This document shows positions 1 through 8,146 of a DNA stretch of 56,768 nt, piece by piece. Each line of letters opens with the position of its first letter. The stretch's first letter is position 1. The stretch is from Candidatus Bathyarchaeota archaeon. GTDB lineage: Archaea; Thermoproteota; Bathyarchaeia; TCS64. The position numbers were made by a program, and so were the translations under genes. The notes beneath the pieces were generated by a model. It was not told the origin of the DNA, searched no databases, and worked only from the letters and a program-made list of their open reading frames with translations. The stretch covers positions 1 through 56,768 of the forward strand of contig JAGTQU010000008.1 of the NCBI GenBank assembly GCA_018396695.1, written 5' to 3'.

Positions 1-274
1 AGCATGGTATGACGAGGAATCACCAGACGAGAAGTTCTTGGTCTTCCTGCCTGTGATAAAACAAGGGGCTAATGATGATAGAAATTATGTCAAAAAAGCA
101 GTCAACTGGGCGTTAAGAAATATCGGAAAACGGAACCTAAATCTGAACAAGAAGGCGATTGAAACGGCAAAAGAGATTCAAAAAATAGATTCAAGAAGTG
201 CACAGTGGATTGCTTCCGATGCGATTAGAGAGTTAACAAGTGAAGCAGTTCAAAAGAGACTGCAAGAGAGATAA
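1..274 (+). CDS. DNA alkylation repair protein, C-terminal part (5' end outside window)
   Basis: The reading frame is open from the first bases of the window (AWYDEESPDEKF before the first possible start), so this is the C-terminal ~90 residues of a longer protein. The stretch RNYVKKAVNWALRNIGKRN and the closing SAQWIASDAIREL resemble the C-terminal helices of the AlkD-like HEAT-repeat DNA alkylation repair family (COG4912), which removes bulky or charged alkylated bases. The usual family length is about 220-240 aa, so most of the gene lies upstream. The TTG at 38 is an internal codon, not a start. Assignment rests on motif resemblance only. Confidence 0.75.
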   Translation, partial: AWYDEESPDEKFLVFLPVIKQGANDDRNYVKKAVNWALRNIGKRNLNLNKKAIETAKEIQKIDSRSAQWIASDAIRELTSEAVQKRLQER

Positions 275-343
275 ATAAGGGACACAGGATTTGATCCCTC
301 ATCTTTGTTAATCAGAAGTGAGAAATTTAAACAAGTCACGTAA

Positions 344-384
344 CCCGGGCTACCATTGTCTAGGCGCGAATTTATACTATTTTT
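344..384 (-). repeat. Left arm of inverted repeat pair flanking the RibD-like gene
   Basis: Read on the minus strand, this is AGTATAAATTCGCGCCTAG followed after 11 nt by CCCGGG. The plus strand at 1413-1452 carries AGTATAAATTCACGCCTAG followed after 12 nt by CCCGGG. The 19-nt core matches at 18 of 19 positions. The two copies face outward and enclose about 1 kb. Each contains a TATA-like GTATAAATTC, so they may be outward promoters or the ends of a mobile cassette. Confidence 0.7.
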
Positions 385-564
385 AGGCTGGTTTTCGCGG
401 ATTTCTTAGCATCTGCTTTTGCACGGCTGTAGTTAGTTGGGCGAGTTGGTGGTTTTCGAGTTGGCTGTTGTTGATGATTGCGCGCAAATAATTTTGTTAG
501 GATTGATGTTTCTTGCGATAATTGCCAGATTGGGATCAAATTTAGGTTTCTGATTGGGTTTCAT
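383..564 (-). pseudogene. Possible frameshifted remnant ORF, function unknown
   Basis: On the minus strand an ATG at 564 opens a frame beginning MKPNQKPKFDPNLAII. Partway along, the composition appears to continue in a second frame (INNSQLENHQLAQLTTAVQKQ) that runs to the TAA at 383-385. Joined by one frameshift, the two give about 60 residues with ordinary protein composition. I do not recognise the family. It ends inside the left inverted repeat arm, which fits a decayed cassette. The call is weak and chance ORF fragments are possible. Confidence 0.22.
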
Positions 565-683
565 TCATTGAGGCAATGCTCGCGCGCGTTTAATCGAATT
601 TGTAACTGCTAATGAGCAAACACAAAGGCTTAAATCCCAAGTCGCTATACGAATCCCAAGTAGTTTTAGGGAGAAATACAAAA

Positions 684-1301
684 ATGAGAAAACTTATAGT
701 TCAAGAATTTGTGACGCTTGATGGAGTAATGCAGGCTCCAGGAGGCCCAGACGAGGATCGACGAGGCGGATTCGAACACGGAGGATGGATATCTCAAAAC
801 TCCGACCAGATTGAGGGAAAATTCATCAGGGATTCAATTGCAACGTCTGGGGGACTCCTCCTTGGAAGAACAACATACGAAATATTTGCTTCTTACTGGC
901 CTCTACAACGGTCCGACGACGAACTAGCAAAGATGATGAACAGCCTCCCAAAATACGTCGCTTCAACGATGCTGGAAGAACCATTGAAATGGAGAAACTC
1001 CACGCTGCTTAAAGGAGATTTAGCCGAAGAAGTTTGGAAACTTAAGCAAATGAATGGAAAGAACCTTATCGTGATTGGCAGCGGCGTCCTCGTTCAATCC
1101 TTGATGCAAAACAATCTAGTTGACGAGTACCGATTGATGGTCCATCCGATTGTTCTTGGAAGTGGAATGCGCCTCTTCCGAGAAAACAGCCCAAAAACCA
1201 CTCTTAAACTGATTGACAGCAAAACCACAACCACAGGTGTCGTGATTCTGACCTATCAACCGGAGAAAAAAACACCTGAGCGAGGTAAAAAGGAAAGTTA
1301 A
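684..1301 (+). CDS. RibD C-terminal / dihydrofolate reductase-like protein
   Basis: A 205-aa protein of the RibD C-terminal domain family, with a DHFR-like fold that binds NADPH. It begins MRKLIVQEFVTLDGVMQAPGG, the typical family opening, and ends with a beta-rich segment (YRLMVHPIVLGSGMRLF, then GVVILTY). Family members reduce pterin- or deazaflavin-like substrates, but the substrate here cannot be told. I chose the ATG at 684 because AGGGAG lies about 10 nt upstream and homologues start at this residue; an earlier TTG-type extension adds 24 residues of non-family sequence. The subfamily is common in bacteria, and the gene sits alone between inverted repeats, which suggests acquisition by transfer (inference). 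Confidence 0.85.
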   Translation: MRKLIVQEFVTLDGVMQAPGGPDEDRRGGFEHGGWISQNSDQIEGKFIRDSIATSGGLLLGRTTYEIFASYWPLQRSDDELAKMMNSLPKYVASTMLEEPLKWRNSTLLKGDLAEEVWKLKQMNGKNLIVIGSGVLVQSLMQNNLVDEYRLMVHPIVLGSGMRLFRENSPKTTLKLIDSKTTTTGVVILTYQPEKKTPERGKKES

Positions 1302-1412
1302 AGGAATTAATGCGGACATTTCAAAACTAAAGACTGAATTTACTGGCCGAGTGATAGTGTGCCCTACGCGCTAACAGAAAAAGAGGGGATATGACGGTTC
1401 TATCCGAGGCTG

Positions 1413-1452
1413 AAAAGTATAAATTCACGCCTAGGCTCCCGTCATTCCCGGG
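1413..1452 (+). repeat. Right arm of inverted repeat pair flanking the RibD-like gene
   Basis: Contains AAAAGTATAAATTCACGCCTAG and, 12 nt later, CCCGGG. It is the reverse complement partner of 344-384. It lies about 110 nt after the RibD-like gene stop and about 50 nt before the end of the convergent glycosidase gene, so no gene needs a promoter here. Confidence 0.7.
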
Positions 1453-1500
1453 CTATTAAAATCATTGATAATGTAAGATCTTAGTTAAGCGTTTAATTCA

Positions 1501-2838
1501 CTATTTCAAATGTTTAGATATCTCTGCGAGGAAGAAACCGCTATCTTTGATTATCCTCCTCTGGGTTTGATAATCTACGTATATGACGCCGAAACGTTTC
1601 GTATAACCATAAGCCCACTCGAAGTTATCGAGGGTGCTCCAAACGAAGTATCCTCTGAGGGGAATACCTTCTTCAGCTGCTTTCAATGCTTGTTCAATAT
1701 GCTCTATAAGGTATGCGACTCTTCTCTCATCATGTATTCGTCCGTCAGGAGAGATCGCATCAGGAAAGGCTGCACCATTCTCTGTCACATAAATGTTTGA
1801 TACGCTGTAATTCTCATGGATCCACTTAAGGATCTTGTAAAGCCCCTTCGGATAGACCTCCCATCCCATCTCAGTGTACTCTCCTGGAGGGTTTATCCTC
1901 TTCATATCTACAGGAGGCAGATCGGATCCTGAAGCTATGACACTCCTCCTATAATTGTTGAAGCCTAGAAAGTCAATAGGCTCTTGAATTAGAATCATAT
2001 CATTCGGCTGGACGGATGGAGCATTATCTCCATAGAGTTTAATCATCTCCTCAGGATACTCTCCCTTAAAGATTGGGTCGAGGTACCACCGATTCTGGCA
2101 CATCTCCCATCTTCTCGCAGCCGCAATATCATTCAAACTTTGACTAGCGGGCTCAACAAAGTTTAGATGAATAACTATTCCAATCTTTCCACTGAGGACG
2201 TTATCTCGAAGAACTTGAACAGCGGCTCCATGGGCAAGATAAGCATTATGAGTAGCCCTAAGAGCCGCATCTACCCCTAGCCTGAGCCCTGGTGCATCCT
2301 CTCCTGTGACGTATCCTTGCCACGTAAACTCCCACGGCTCGTTTAAAGTAGCCCAGTATTTCACGCGATCTCCTAGCTCCGTGCTCACAACTTCAGCAAA
2401 TTCTACGAAGTCTTCAACTATTTCTCTCCTAAGCCAGCCGCCCCCTTCTTCTTGAAGCTTTTGAGGGAGGTCAAAATGGTAAAGAGTGACGAATGGAGTT
2501 ATTTTAGATTCTAAGAGTGCATCTACAAGATTACTATAGAATCGTAGTCCTTCTTCGTTAACTTCTCCTCTCCCCTTAGGTAGCACTCTAGACCAAGATA
2601 TGGAGAACCTATAAGCATTGACTCCTAGACTTTTCATCAATTCTACATCTTCACGCCATCTATGGTAATGGTCGCAGGCGATATCTCCATTAGTTCCATC
2701 CTCTATCTTTCCCTGACTATGGCTGAAAACATCCCAGATACTTTGTCCTCTCCCGCCTTCAGATGATGCTCCTTCAATTTGATAAGCTGAACTGGCCGTA
2801 CCTAACAGAAAGCCTTGAGGGAAATAAATTTCATACAT
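1501..2838 (-). CDS. Family 1 glycoside hydrolase (beta-glucosidase/beta-galactosidase type)
   Basis: A 445-aa cytosolic GH1 enzyme of usual length. The N-terminal signature FLLGTASSAYQIEGA is at residues 10-24. The acid/base glutamate is E167 in TLNEPW, and the nucleophile is E353 in YVTENG. The substrate-binding WSTLDNFEWAYGY is at 400-412. These features define a retaining beta-glycosidase releasing terminal beta-linked sugars. The sequence looks closer to the shorter bacterial-type enzymes than to the ~490-aa Sulfolobus LacS type. It is transcribed alone, divergently from the DUF401 gene, with a TATA-like box near 2883-2888. Sugar specificity cannot be read from sequence. Confidence 0.95.
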   Translation of the reverse strand: MYEIYFPQGFLLGTASSAYQIEGASSEGGRGQSIWDVFSHSQGKIEDGTNGDIACDHYHRWREDVELMKSLGVNAYRFSISWSRVLPKGRGEVNEEGLRFYSNLVDALLESKITPFVTLYHFDLPQKLQEEGGGWLRREIVEDFVEFAEVVSTELGDRVKYWATLNEPWEFTWQGYVTGEDAPGLRLGVDAALRATHNAYLAHGAAVQVLRDNVLSGKIGIVIHLNFVEPASQSLNDIAAARRWEMCQNRWYLDPIFKGEYPEEMIKLYGDNAPSVQPNDMILIQEPIDFLGFNNYRRSVIASGSDLPPVDMKRINPPGEYTEMGWEVYPKGLYKILKWIHENYSVSNIYVTENGAAFPDAISPDGRIHDERRVAYLIEHIEQALKAAEEGIPLRGYFVWSTLDNFEWAYGYTKRFGVIYVDYQTQRRIIKDSGFFLAEISKHLK

Positions 2839-2882
2839 TTCTAAATTATCTTAATCTCCTATATATCTCATAACAACCTAAG

Positions 2883-2888
2883 TTTATA
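2883..2888 (-). promoter_or_regulatory. Putative box A (TATA) of the GH1 gene
   Basis: On the minus strand, TATAAA within GAATATAAACTTAGG lies about 45-50 nt upstream of the GH1 ATG at 2838, which predicts a short leader. No strong Shine-Dalgarno precedes the ATG. Confidence 0.45.
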
Positions 2889-2999
2889 TTCTTTCAGAAG
2901 ATCGAAAGCAAGCTAGACTATTTAGAAAGTTTTATAATAAGATTCTTCATTACTCGATGGATTACGGAAGGGTTACCCACGTTACAGACAATTGGAGTA

Positions 3000-4184
3000 T
3001 TGGTAGCCTTCGGGCTGCTCATCGCTCTACGCCTTAAGAATATAGATTTCACATTATCTTTAATTGTTTCATCCCTAATACTAGGATTTACTTCAGAGAA
3101 ACCACCAACCATATTCATTGATGTAGCCATCACAACCTTGACTGACCCAGTTACGTGGGACATATTCTCCTCAGTGGCGCTCATTACCCTATTGGGATAT
3201 ATCCTAAAGGAAACAGGCTTAATGACGGAGACGATTGGAGCTTTAAGGAGTTTTCTATCAAGTAGAGTCCTTCTTTCCGCTATACCTGCATTATTCGGAA
3301 TATTGACGATGCCCGGCGGTGCATTAATGTCGGCGCCATTCAATGAGCCTGAGGCAGACAGATTAAAGCTGAAAGCAGAGCATAAAACCTTCGTCAACGT
3401 ATGGTTCAGACACGTATGGTTTTGGGCCTCTCCTCTATCGCCTACCCTAATTCTCGCGGCCGCTCTCGCAGGTTTCAGTCAGAGAGAGTTCATCTTCGCT
3501 GAGGCTCCTATGCTGTTTGTAAGTATCCTCATTGGCTTAGTTGCTTCTCAAGGCTTCCTTAAAAGGGGGGAAAATGCTAATCAAAAAGGAAAGTACTATT
3601 CTTCAGCTTTAACGGGTCTGGCTCCAATAATTCTCGTAGTCATTCTGAGTCTGATTGGCTTACCAGTATGGTTGGCTTTAACTCTAGGCTTGATCGTGGC
3701 GCTAGCAGTGAAACACGTCGGTCTCAAACATCTTCTAGTTTTCCTCAGAAAGGGGATAAGATGGGACATAGCCCTCACAGTTTTGGCGATGTTGTATTTC
3801 AGATATCTCATACTAGCCTCGGGCTCAGTCAATAGCCTTCTTTCATCTCTTCTCAACAGTGGAATACCATTGCTCTTAATCCTGATAGCTGTACCCGTCT
3901 CAGTAGGCATGATATCAGCCACCCCAAGCATGGGTCTTGCAATAGTCTTCCCCCTTCTCATACCTTTATCTGGAAGTTTAAGCGTATACTTGTCAGGATT
4001 CATTTATGCAGGAATCGTCGCAGGGTATCTTGCGTCTCCTATGCATCTATGTTTAGTTTTGACAAACGGGTATTATCAATCAAGTTTAGGGAAGGTTTAT
4101 AGATATCTTATCCCTTCCACTATCGCCCTCTACCTCGTGACGGGAATCTATAATCTCTCCATGAATAATCTTTACAACATATAA
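3000..4184 (+). CDS. DUF401 family membrane permease-like protein
   Basis: A 394-aa polytopic membrane protein with about ten hydrophobic segments and a conserved MPGGALMSAPFNEPEADRL loop (residues ~100-125). The overall plan matches the DUF401 family, related to anion/gluconate-type permeases of unknown substrate. The start is uncertain. TTG at 3000 is the only usual start codon near the expected N-terminus, yet the frame is open back to 2874 and has no ATG or GTG there. Homologues often begin just ahead of this first helix, so a rare start codon upstream is possible. The gene is monocistronic and divergent from GH1. Confidence 0.75.
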   Translation: MVAFGLLIALRLKNIDFTLSLIVSSLILGFTSEKPPTIFIDVAITTLTDPVTWDIFSSVALITLLGYILKETGLMTETIGALRSFLSSRVLLSAIPALFGILTMPGGALMSAPFNEPEADRLKLKAEHKTFVNVWFRHVWFWASPLSPTLILAAALAGFSQREFIFAEAPMLFVSILIGLVASQGFLKRGENANQKGKYYSSALTGLAPIILVVILSLIGLPVWLALTLGLIVALAVKHVGLKHLLVFLRKGIRWDIALTVLAMLYFRYLILASGSVNSLLSSLLNSGIPLLLILIAVPVSVGMISATPSMGLAIVFPLLIPLSGSLSVYLSGFIYAGIVAGYLASPMHLCLVLTNGYYQSSLGKVYRYLIPSTIALYLVTGIYNLSMNNLYNI

Positions 4185-4242
4185 AAATGAGCTTACAATT
4201 CCTCATTAGGACGAAAAGAGTGCTAATTAATACATTAATAAG

Positions 4243-4746
4243 CTAAGGAGCTGTCCAGGAGAGGTATTTTGATGTGGTAAACTTTTGTTTCCATCTCTGT
4301 CCTAATCCTATCTGCACTACTTCAGGCAGTATCTGCTTGAGAAATCTTTCACCTGGTTTCCCAGAAACGATCCCTTCGCAATCCGGATCGAGATAAATAT
4401 AGAGTGTTTGTCCGTTGCTCACGTATTCGCTTCTATCTCCTCTACTATATACCGGTTTAGAGTGAATACGGAATGGAAAAAGCTTACATGCTAAAGGCTT
4501 AATGCCCTGAAGTTCACAGACCCATCTACCCTGAGACGGATGCTGAAATATGCACCGACCGTTAAAACTATGCTTTAAATAGACTCTGCCTAAACCAAAG
4601 TCGAAGGCATCGTATCCGTATATTTTAGCGACGCGGACGTATTCATCCATCTTAAGAGGGACATGGTATCCTACACAACACTTTCCACAAGCTGTACATG
4701 ACCAGGTGTGGACGTCTCGCCAAGGTATTAATGCGCTTTTATCCAT
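4243..4746 (-). CDS. YkgJ-family cysteine cluster protein (putative Fe-S protein)
   Basis: A 167-aa protein with the YkgJ/CxxCxxCC signature: C17, C20, C23 and C24 in WSCTACGKCCVGYH. Further cysteines follow in GRCIFQ, WVCELQ and LACKLFPF. The family (zinc- or iron-chelating domain) probably binds an Fe-S cluster, and its biochemical role is mostly unknown. The length is normal. It is a single gene, convergent with the DUF401 gene, with the ATG at 4746. Confidence 0.8.
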   Translation of the reverse strand: MDKSALIPWRDVHTWSCTACGKCCVGYHVPLKMDEYVRVAKIYGYDAFDFGLGRVYLKHSFNGRCIFQHPSQGRWVCELQGIKPLACKLFPFRIHSKPVYSRGDRSEYVSNGQTLYIYLDPDCEGIVSGKPGERFLKQILPEVVQIGLGQRWKQKFTTSKYLSWTAP

Positions 4747-4828
4747 GATGTCACATTCTTTAAAGTTCCGAGACCTAAATACCTAACGAATCACGTTATA
4801 ATTTTTCCAGGTTTTTAATCGGCTTAAA

Positions 4829-4993
4829 TCATTGGCGTTGTTTCTTTTTCTCCTCTTCTTCAAGAGCATAAAGCAACATGTTAATGTCATAATGTTGCTT
4901 GATGAGTTTGATTGTAAATCTTGCGAATAACATAAATACGGTAAGCGAAAAGGCTAAGATAACTACTGTCCAGAGAGTAATAGTATCCACCAA
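4829..4993 (-). CDS. Small single-pass membrane protein (54 aa)
   Basis: Start TTG at 4993 is preceded by GGAG with a 6-nt spacer on the minus strand. The product begins MVDTITLWTVVILAFSLTVF. It has one hydrophobic segment (about residues 5-25), a basic stretch (RFTIKLIKQ) and a strongly charged tail EEEEKKKQRQ. The predicted topology is one helix with the charged tail inside. It lies alone in the 380-nt gap between the YkgJ and GNAT genes, all on the same strand. I do not recognise a family. The Shine-Dalgarno and coherent protein features support a real gene. Confidence 0.6.
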   Translation of the reverse strand: MVDTITLWTVVILAFSLTVFMLFARFTIKLIKQHYDINMLLYALEEEEKKKQRQ

Positions 4994-5127
4994 TAGTTTC
5001 TCCAACCATATATTAGCTTAGCCTCATAAATATTTGACCCTCAAAACGCTTACTAATGCTAAATTTCCTGTTCTCTATCTTTAAAACGATGAGAGAAACA
5101 TTATATTTTTCAAGATGTAGAGCTGGT

Positions 5128-5649
5128 TCACTCCTTATCTACTATAGGTTTAGCCATAACCCATGCGTCTTCTCCATCCATATAATAGCCGAGATTCTTC
5201 TTCAGTTTGATGAACCCGATCTTTTCGTATAGGCTTATAGCTGAATTGTTAGTCACCCTAACTTCAAGGTAACACTCCGTGGCTTTATATTCCCTCTTAC
5301 CATTCTTAATCGCTTGGATAAGCAGGTTTGTCCCTATTCCCATCCTTCTATAAGGTTCTCTAACCGCTATTGAGACCACATGGAGTAGCCTCGTTGGCTT
5401 TAAAGTCTGAAATTTGGAGAGTCCAGTCTCCACACGGCACATGATATACCCTTGAATACTTCCATCAACCTCAGCTACAAGGAAAGTCTTGGGAAATCGA
5501 TCGTATAGATCCCTGAAGAAAAAGAAAGTATAGTTTTCAGGAAGGGTTTCGAAGTTGATCTCCATGACCTTGTTGATATCTTCCAGCCTAGACTGCCTGA
5601 TCGTAAAAGCCTTAAGCTCCAATTTAGACTCTTTATCCGTCTTCCTCAA
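5128..5649 (-). CDS. GNAT N-acetyltransferase, RimI/NatA-like
   Basis: A 173-aa single-domain GNAT protein. The acetyl-CoA pyrophosphate-binding motif RRMGIG is at residues 101-106, after the beta-4 segment LLHVVSIAVREPY. The RimI-type ending ECYLEVRVTNNSAISLYEKIGF is at 125-146. Such archaeal proteins acetylate N-termini of nascent or ribosomal proteins, so this is probably the N-terminal acetyltransferase, though other GNAT substrates are possible. It faces away from the M50 protease gene, and the 93-nt gap must hold both promoters. Confidence 0.85.
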   Translation of the reverse strand: MRKTDKESKLELKAFTIRQSRLEDINKVMEINFETLPENYTFFFFRDLYDRFPKTFLVAEVDGSIQGYIMCRVETGLSKFQTLKPTRLLHVVSIAVREPYRRMGIGTNLLIQAIKNGKREYKATECYLEVRVTNNSAISLYEKIGFIKLKKNLGYYMDGEDAWVMAKPIVDKE

Positions 5650-5742
5650 AGGATTTAAACGCTATGTATAAATGATGCTTCTAGATAGGTTTTTACCTTT
5701 CCAACCTGATTTATGGAGAGTAATCGTTAACGGTGCAAGAGC

Positions 5743-6861
5743 TTGGCGTCGTATAGGATAGTTGAACCGATCGTTGAGGAAACGATAGAACGAAGGTTCA
5801 TAGTTGAGGATAAATTCTATTCAATGAATCAACCAGTATTCGTCATTAAACCCCGCGGAGAGGGGGATCCTCGGCAGCTTCTGAAAAACGAGTTTAAACA
5901 CCTTGTAAAGGAGTTAAGTATGCTAAATTATTATCCTAGACTTTCTGAAGAGGATAACCGTTATCATCTCACTCTTCTATCGAAGCCTCTATCGAAACCA
6001 CAAAGCTACACAAAGAATCTAATTCTCCTAGCTGCTACGGCTGCAACAATATTCATCGATGGCTTTCTCCGGAGTAATAATCCTATTCTCACGGAAGCGT
6101 TGATGTCTGGGGTTCCCGTAATTGCAAATGCGGTACTATTCACGATTGCTATCCTCGGAGTATTTGGCATGCACGAGTTAGGGCATAAACTCTTAGCGAT
6201 GAAGAGAGGTATCGAAGCCTCTATGCCCTACTTTATTCCAGCTCCGCCGGGTATGGGAGGGACTTTTGGAGCTGTAATAACTCAGAAGGAGCCTCCTGTG
6301 AACAGAGACGCGCTTTTCGACTTAGGATTCAGCGGGCCTTTAGTTGGGTTCATTGTAACGATATTTGTAGCTATTTTGGGGTTTAGTCTATCATTCACGG
6401 TTCCTCTAAGCGTGGTTGAGCGATGGATGCTTAAATTTCCTGATGTTAGGTTTCAATCGATACCATTCCCTTTAATCCTCGAATTCCTAGCCTCGATCTT
6501 CAAATCTGTAGATGAGAACATGGTTTTGATACTGCATCCAGTCGGGTTTGCTGCTTGGGTCGGTTGCCTGGTAACTTTTATAAATCTCATCCCCTCTTGG
6601 CAGCTCGATGGAGGACACATCAGTCGCGCCGTATTCGGGGAGATGAATCATAAAATAATCTCCGTGGCTGGCGTACTCTTGCTTTTAATTTCTGGATATT
6701 TTGTCATGGCTATTATGATCGCTTTCTTCATGATGAGAACTGGAGGAGAGTCTGCAGCTCCACTAGACGACATCTCCCCTCTAAGCTTTTCGAGAAAGCT
6801 TTTATTCTTCGTCTATCTTGCTATGATGGCTCTGACTCTCATCGTTCTCTTTCCTTTCTAA
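5743..6861 (+). CDS. M50-family membrane metalloprotease (site-2 protease)
   Basis: A 372-aa intramembrane zinc protease. A soluble N-terminal domain of about 90 residues precedes several transmembrane helices. The zinc motif is HELGH (H144, E145, H148), and the third ligand region is LDGGH (288-292). The conserved GTFGAVI and GFSGPLVG stretches lie between them. The family cleaves transmembrane substrates, often anti-sigma-like or regulatory proteins; no substrate is evident nearby. The start is TTG at 5743 with no strong Shine-Dalgarno. The last 60 nt overlap the convergent LarA-like gene. Confidence 0.9.
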   Translation: MASYRIVEPIVEETIERRFIVEDKFYSMNQPVFVIKPRGEGDPRQLLKNEFKHLVKELSMLNYYPRLSEEDNRYHLTLLSKPLSKPQSYTKNLILLAATAATIFIDGFLRSNNPILTEALMSGVPVIANAVLFTIAILGVFGMHELGHKLLAMKRGIEASMPYFIPAPPGMGGTFGAVITQKEPPVNRDALFDLGFSGPLVGFIVTIFVAILGFSLSFTVPLSVVERWMLKFPDVRFQSIPFPLILEFLASIFKSVDENMVLILHPVGFAAWVGCLVTFINLIPSWQLDGGHISRAVFGEMNHKIISVAGVLLLLISGYFVMAIMIAFFMMRTGGESAAPLDDISPLSFSRKLLFFVYLAMMALTLIVLFPF

Positions 6862-8079
6862 GATAGGTAGTGTGTAACACCCGTGAGTTACTAAGATCGT
6901 CTTCTTCCTTCTGCGCTCTTCAACAGCTAGTTTTAAAGCCTCATTAGCTGTTTTCGCTATCTTGAAACCTAAGGGTTCGACGAAAGTCTTTGGCAGAGCT
7001 GAGACCAGGATCACTTCATTTGTTTTCAATACGTTTTTGATTAAATGAACTGATTCGGCTCCTAGGATATATCTCCTCTTCAATTCGCTTAGAATATTAA
7101 TGTGGGCAAGCTTCATAAATCCTTCAGCCCCTAAACCTTCCGAACACTCTGCCAAAAGAACGATCATAGTTCCCTTCCTTACAATCTGTCTTATGTTTCG
7201 TAGAGACCAGATCGAATGGTATAGGCTGAAATCGAATCTTATCCCTCCCGCGCTCACTACAACCACGTCTGCATCGACTTCTGTTTTAACATTGAACGAT
7301 GAACCAAACTCGACTAGAGCATTCCTCCAAGACTCTTCTAGGTTTCCAGAGTATGCTTTAATTAGTCCTCCATGAGGGTTAGTCACAAGGTTGATTGCGA
7401 AATCATTGCCAGCCAGACTTACAGCTTCGAAAGTATCCTTCAGGATGGGATTTTCTTCGACTATTCCAGGTGCAACATTATTTTCAAAAGCTTTTACTCG
7501 AATAGCTTCTAATGTTTTTAGACTGCAGATTCCTGGAATGATTGCTCTATGCGCACCACTGAATCCGGTGTATGGATCGGGATTAAACTCGCCTATCGAT
7601 ATTCTGATCTCGGATGAAGCATATCTATGGTTAATCTCTACGCTCGCCTTCCCTCCTATTTGACCAACATTAACAACATTCTCCGACGAAGGTAGGTGTT
7701 CTTCAATCGTGATCGAGCTGAGTTCTGTATTGCTTTGAATCATTTTCCTCAGTTCAGGGTTACCTTTCTCACGGGATCCGCTCCCTATAACGATGACAAT
7801 TCTTTCTTTCGAGATATTCCCAGAAAGTTCTTCTACTAAGGCTGAGACAGCTGTGACCGCTAGGTTAGGCTCCATCAAGCCGTCAACAGCTATGGCTACT
7901 CTAGAATCTGGTTTAAACTCTATGAGTCTCTTAAAGTTTTTTTCCAGCGACCTTGTTATCTCCTGCCTAGGTTCTTGAACCCTCGGGCTAGGGTTAGGCT
8001 CGATTACTCCAGCGAGATCATTTATAGGAATAGTTAAGTGCACTTCGCTCCTTCCGTAAGGGAGCCACATCTCCACCAT
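6802..8079 (-). CDS. LarA-family (DUF2088) protein, atypical
   Basis: A 425-aa protein of the LarA/lactate racemase fold; both domains are present and the length is usual. The core signature GFSGAHRAIIPG is at 172-183. In nickel-pincer LarA the corresponding stretch is PHxxAGFSGGxK. Here the His aligns with D168 and the pincer-binding Lys with R178, so the canonical lactate racemase chemistry is doubtful. The family is diverse, and other hydroxyacid or non-racemase roles are possible. No larB, larC or larE is in the window. The 3' end overlaps the M50 gene by 60 nt. Confidence 0.8.
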   Translation of the reverse strand: MVEMWLPYGRSEVHLTIPINDLAGVIEPNPSPRVQEPRQEITRSLEKNFKRLIEFKPDSRVAIAVDGLMEPNLAVTAVSALVEELSGNISKERIVIVIGSGSREKGNPELRKMIQSNTELSSITIEEHLPSSENVVNVGQIGGKASVEINHRYASSEIRISIGEFNPDPYTGFSGAHRAIIPGICSLKTLEAIRVKAFENNVAPGIVEENPILKDTFEAVSLAGNDFAINLVTNPHGGLIKAYSGNLEESWRNALVEFGSSFNVKTEVDADVVVVSAGGIRFDFSLYHSIWSLRNIRQIVRKGTMIVLLAECSEGLGAEGFMKLAHINILSELKRRYILGAESVHLIKNVLKTNEVILVSALPKTFVEPLGFKIAKTANEALKLAVEERRRKKTILVTHGCYTLPILERKENDESQSHHSKIDEE

Positions 8080-8146
8080 AGATATCGATACCTCAAAGAC
8101 TACACACGTTTATCTCAATTATCCTTAAATGCTCCTAGAGGAGAGA

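Larger units (their letters stand above)
275..683. other. 409-nt intergenic region with unusual composition
   Basis: No intact gene is visible here. The stretch holds the left arm of an inverted repeat (344-384), a possible decayed ORF on the minus strand (383-564), CG-rich runs such as cgcgcgcg near 582-589, and the ribosome binding site of the downstream gene (AGGGAG at about 668-673). Confidence 0.6.

Noticed and set aside
2918-3397. 159-codon minus-strand ORF
   Set aside because: Shadow of the DUF401 permease gene; its Ser/Thr/Val composition is the reverse reading of membrane-helix codons.
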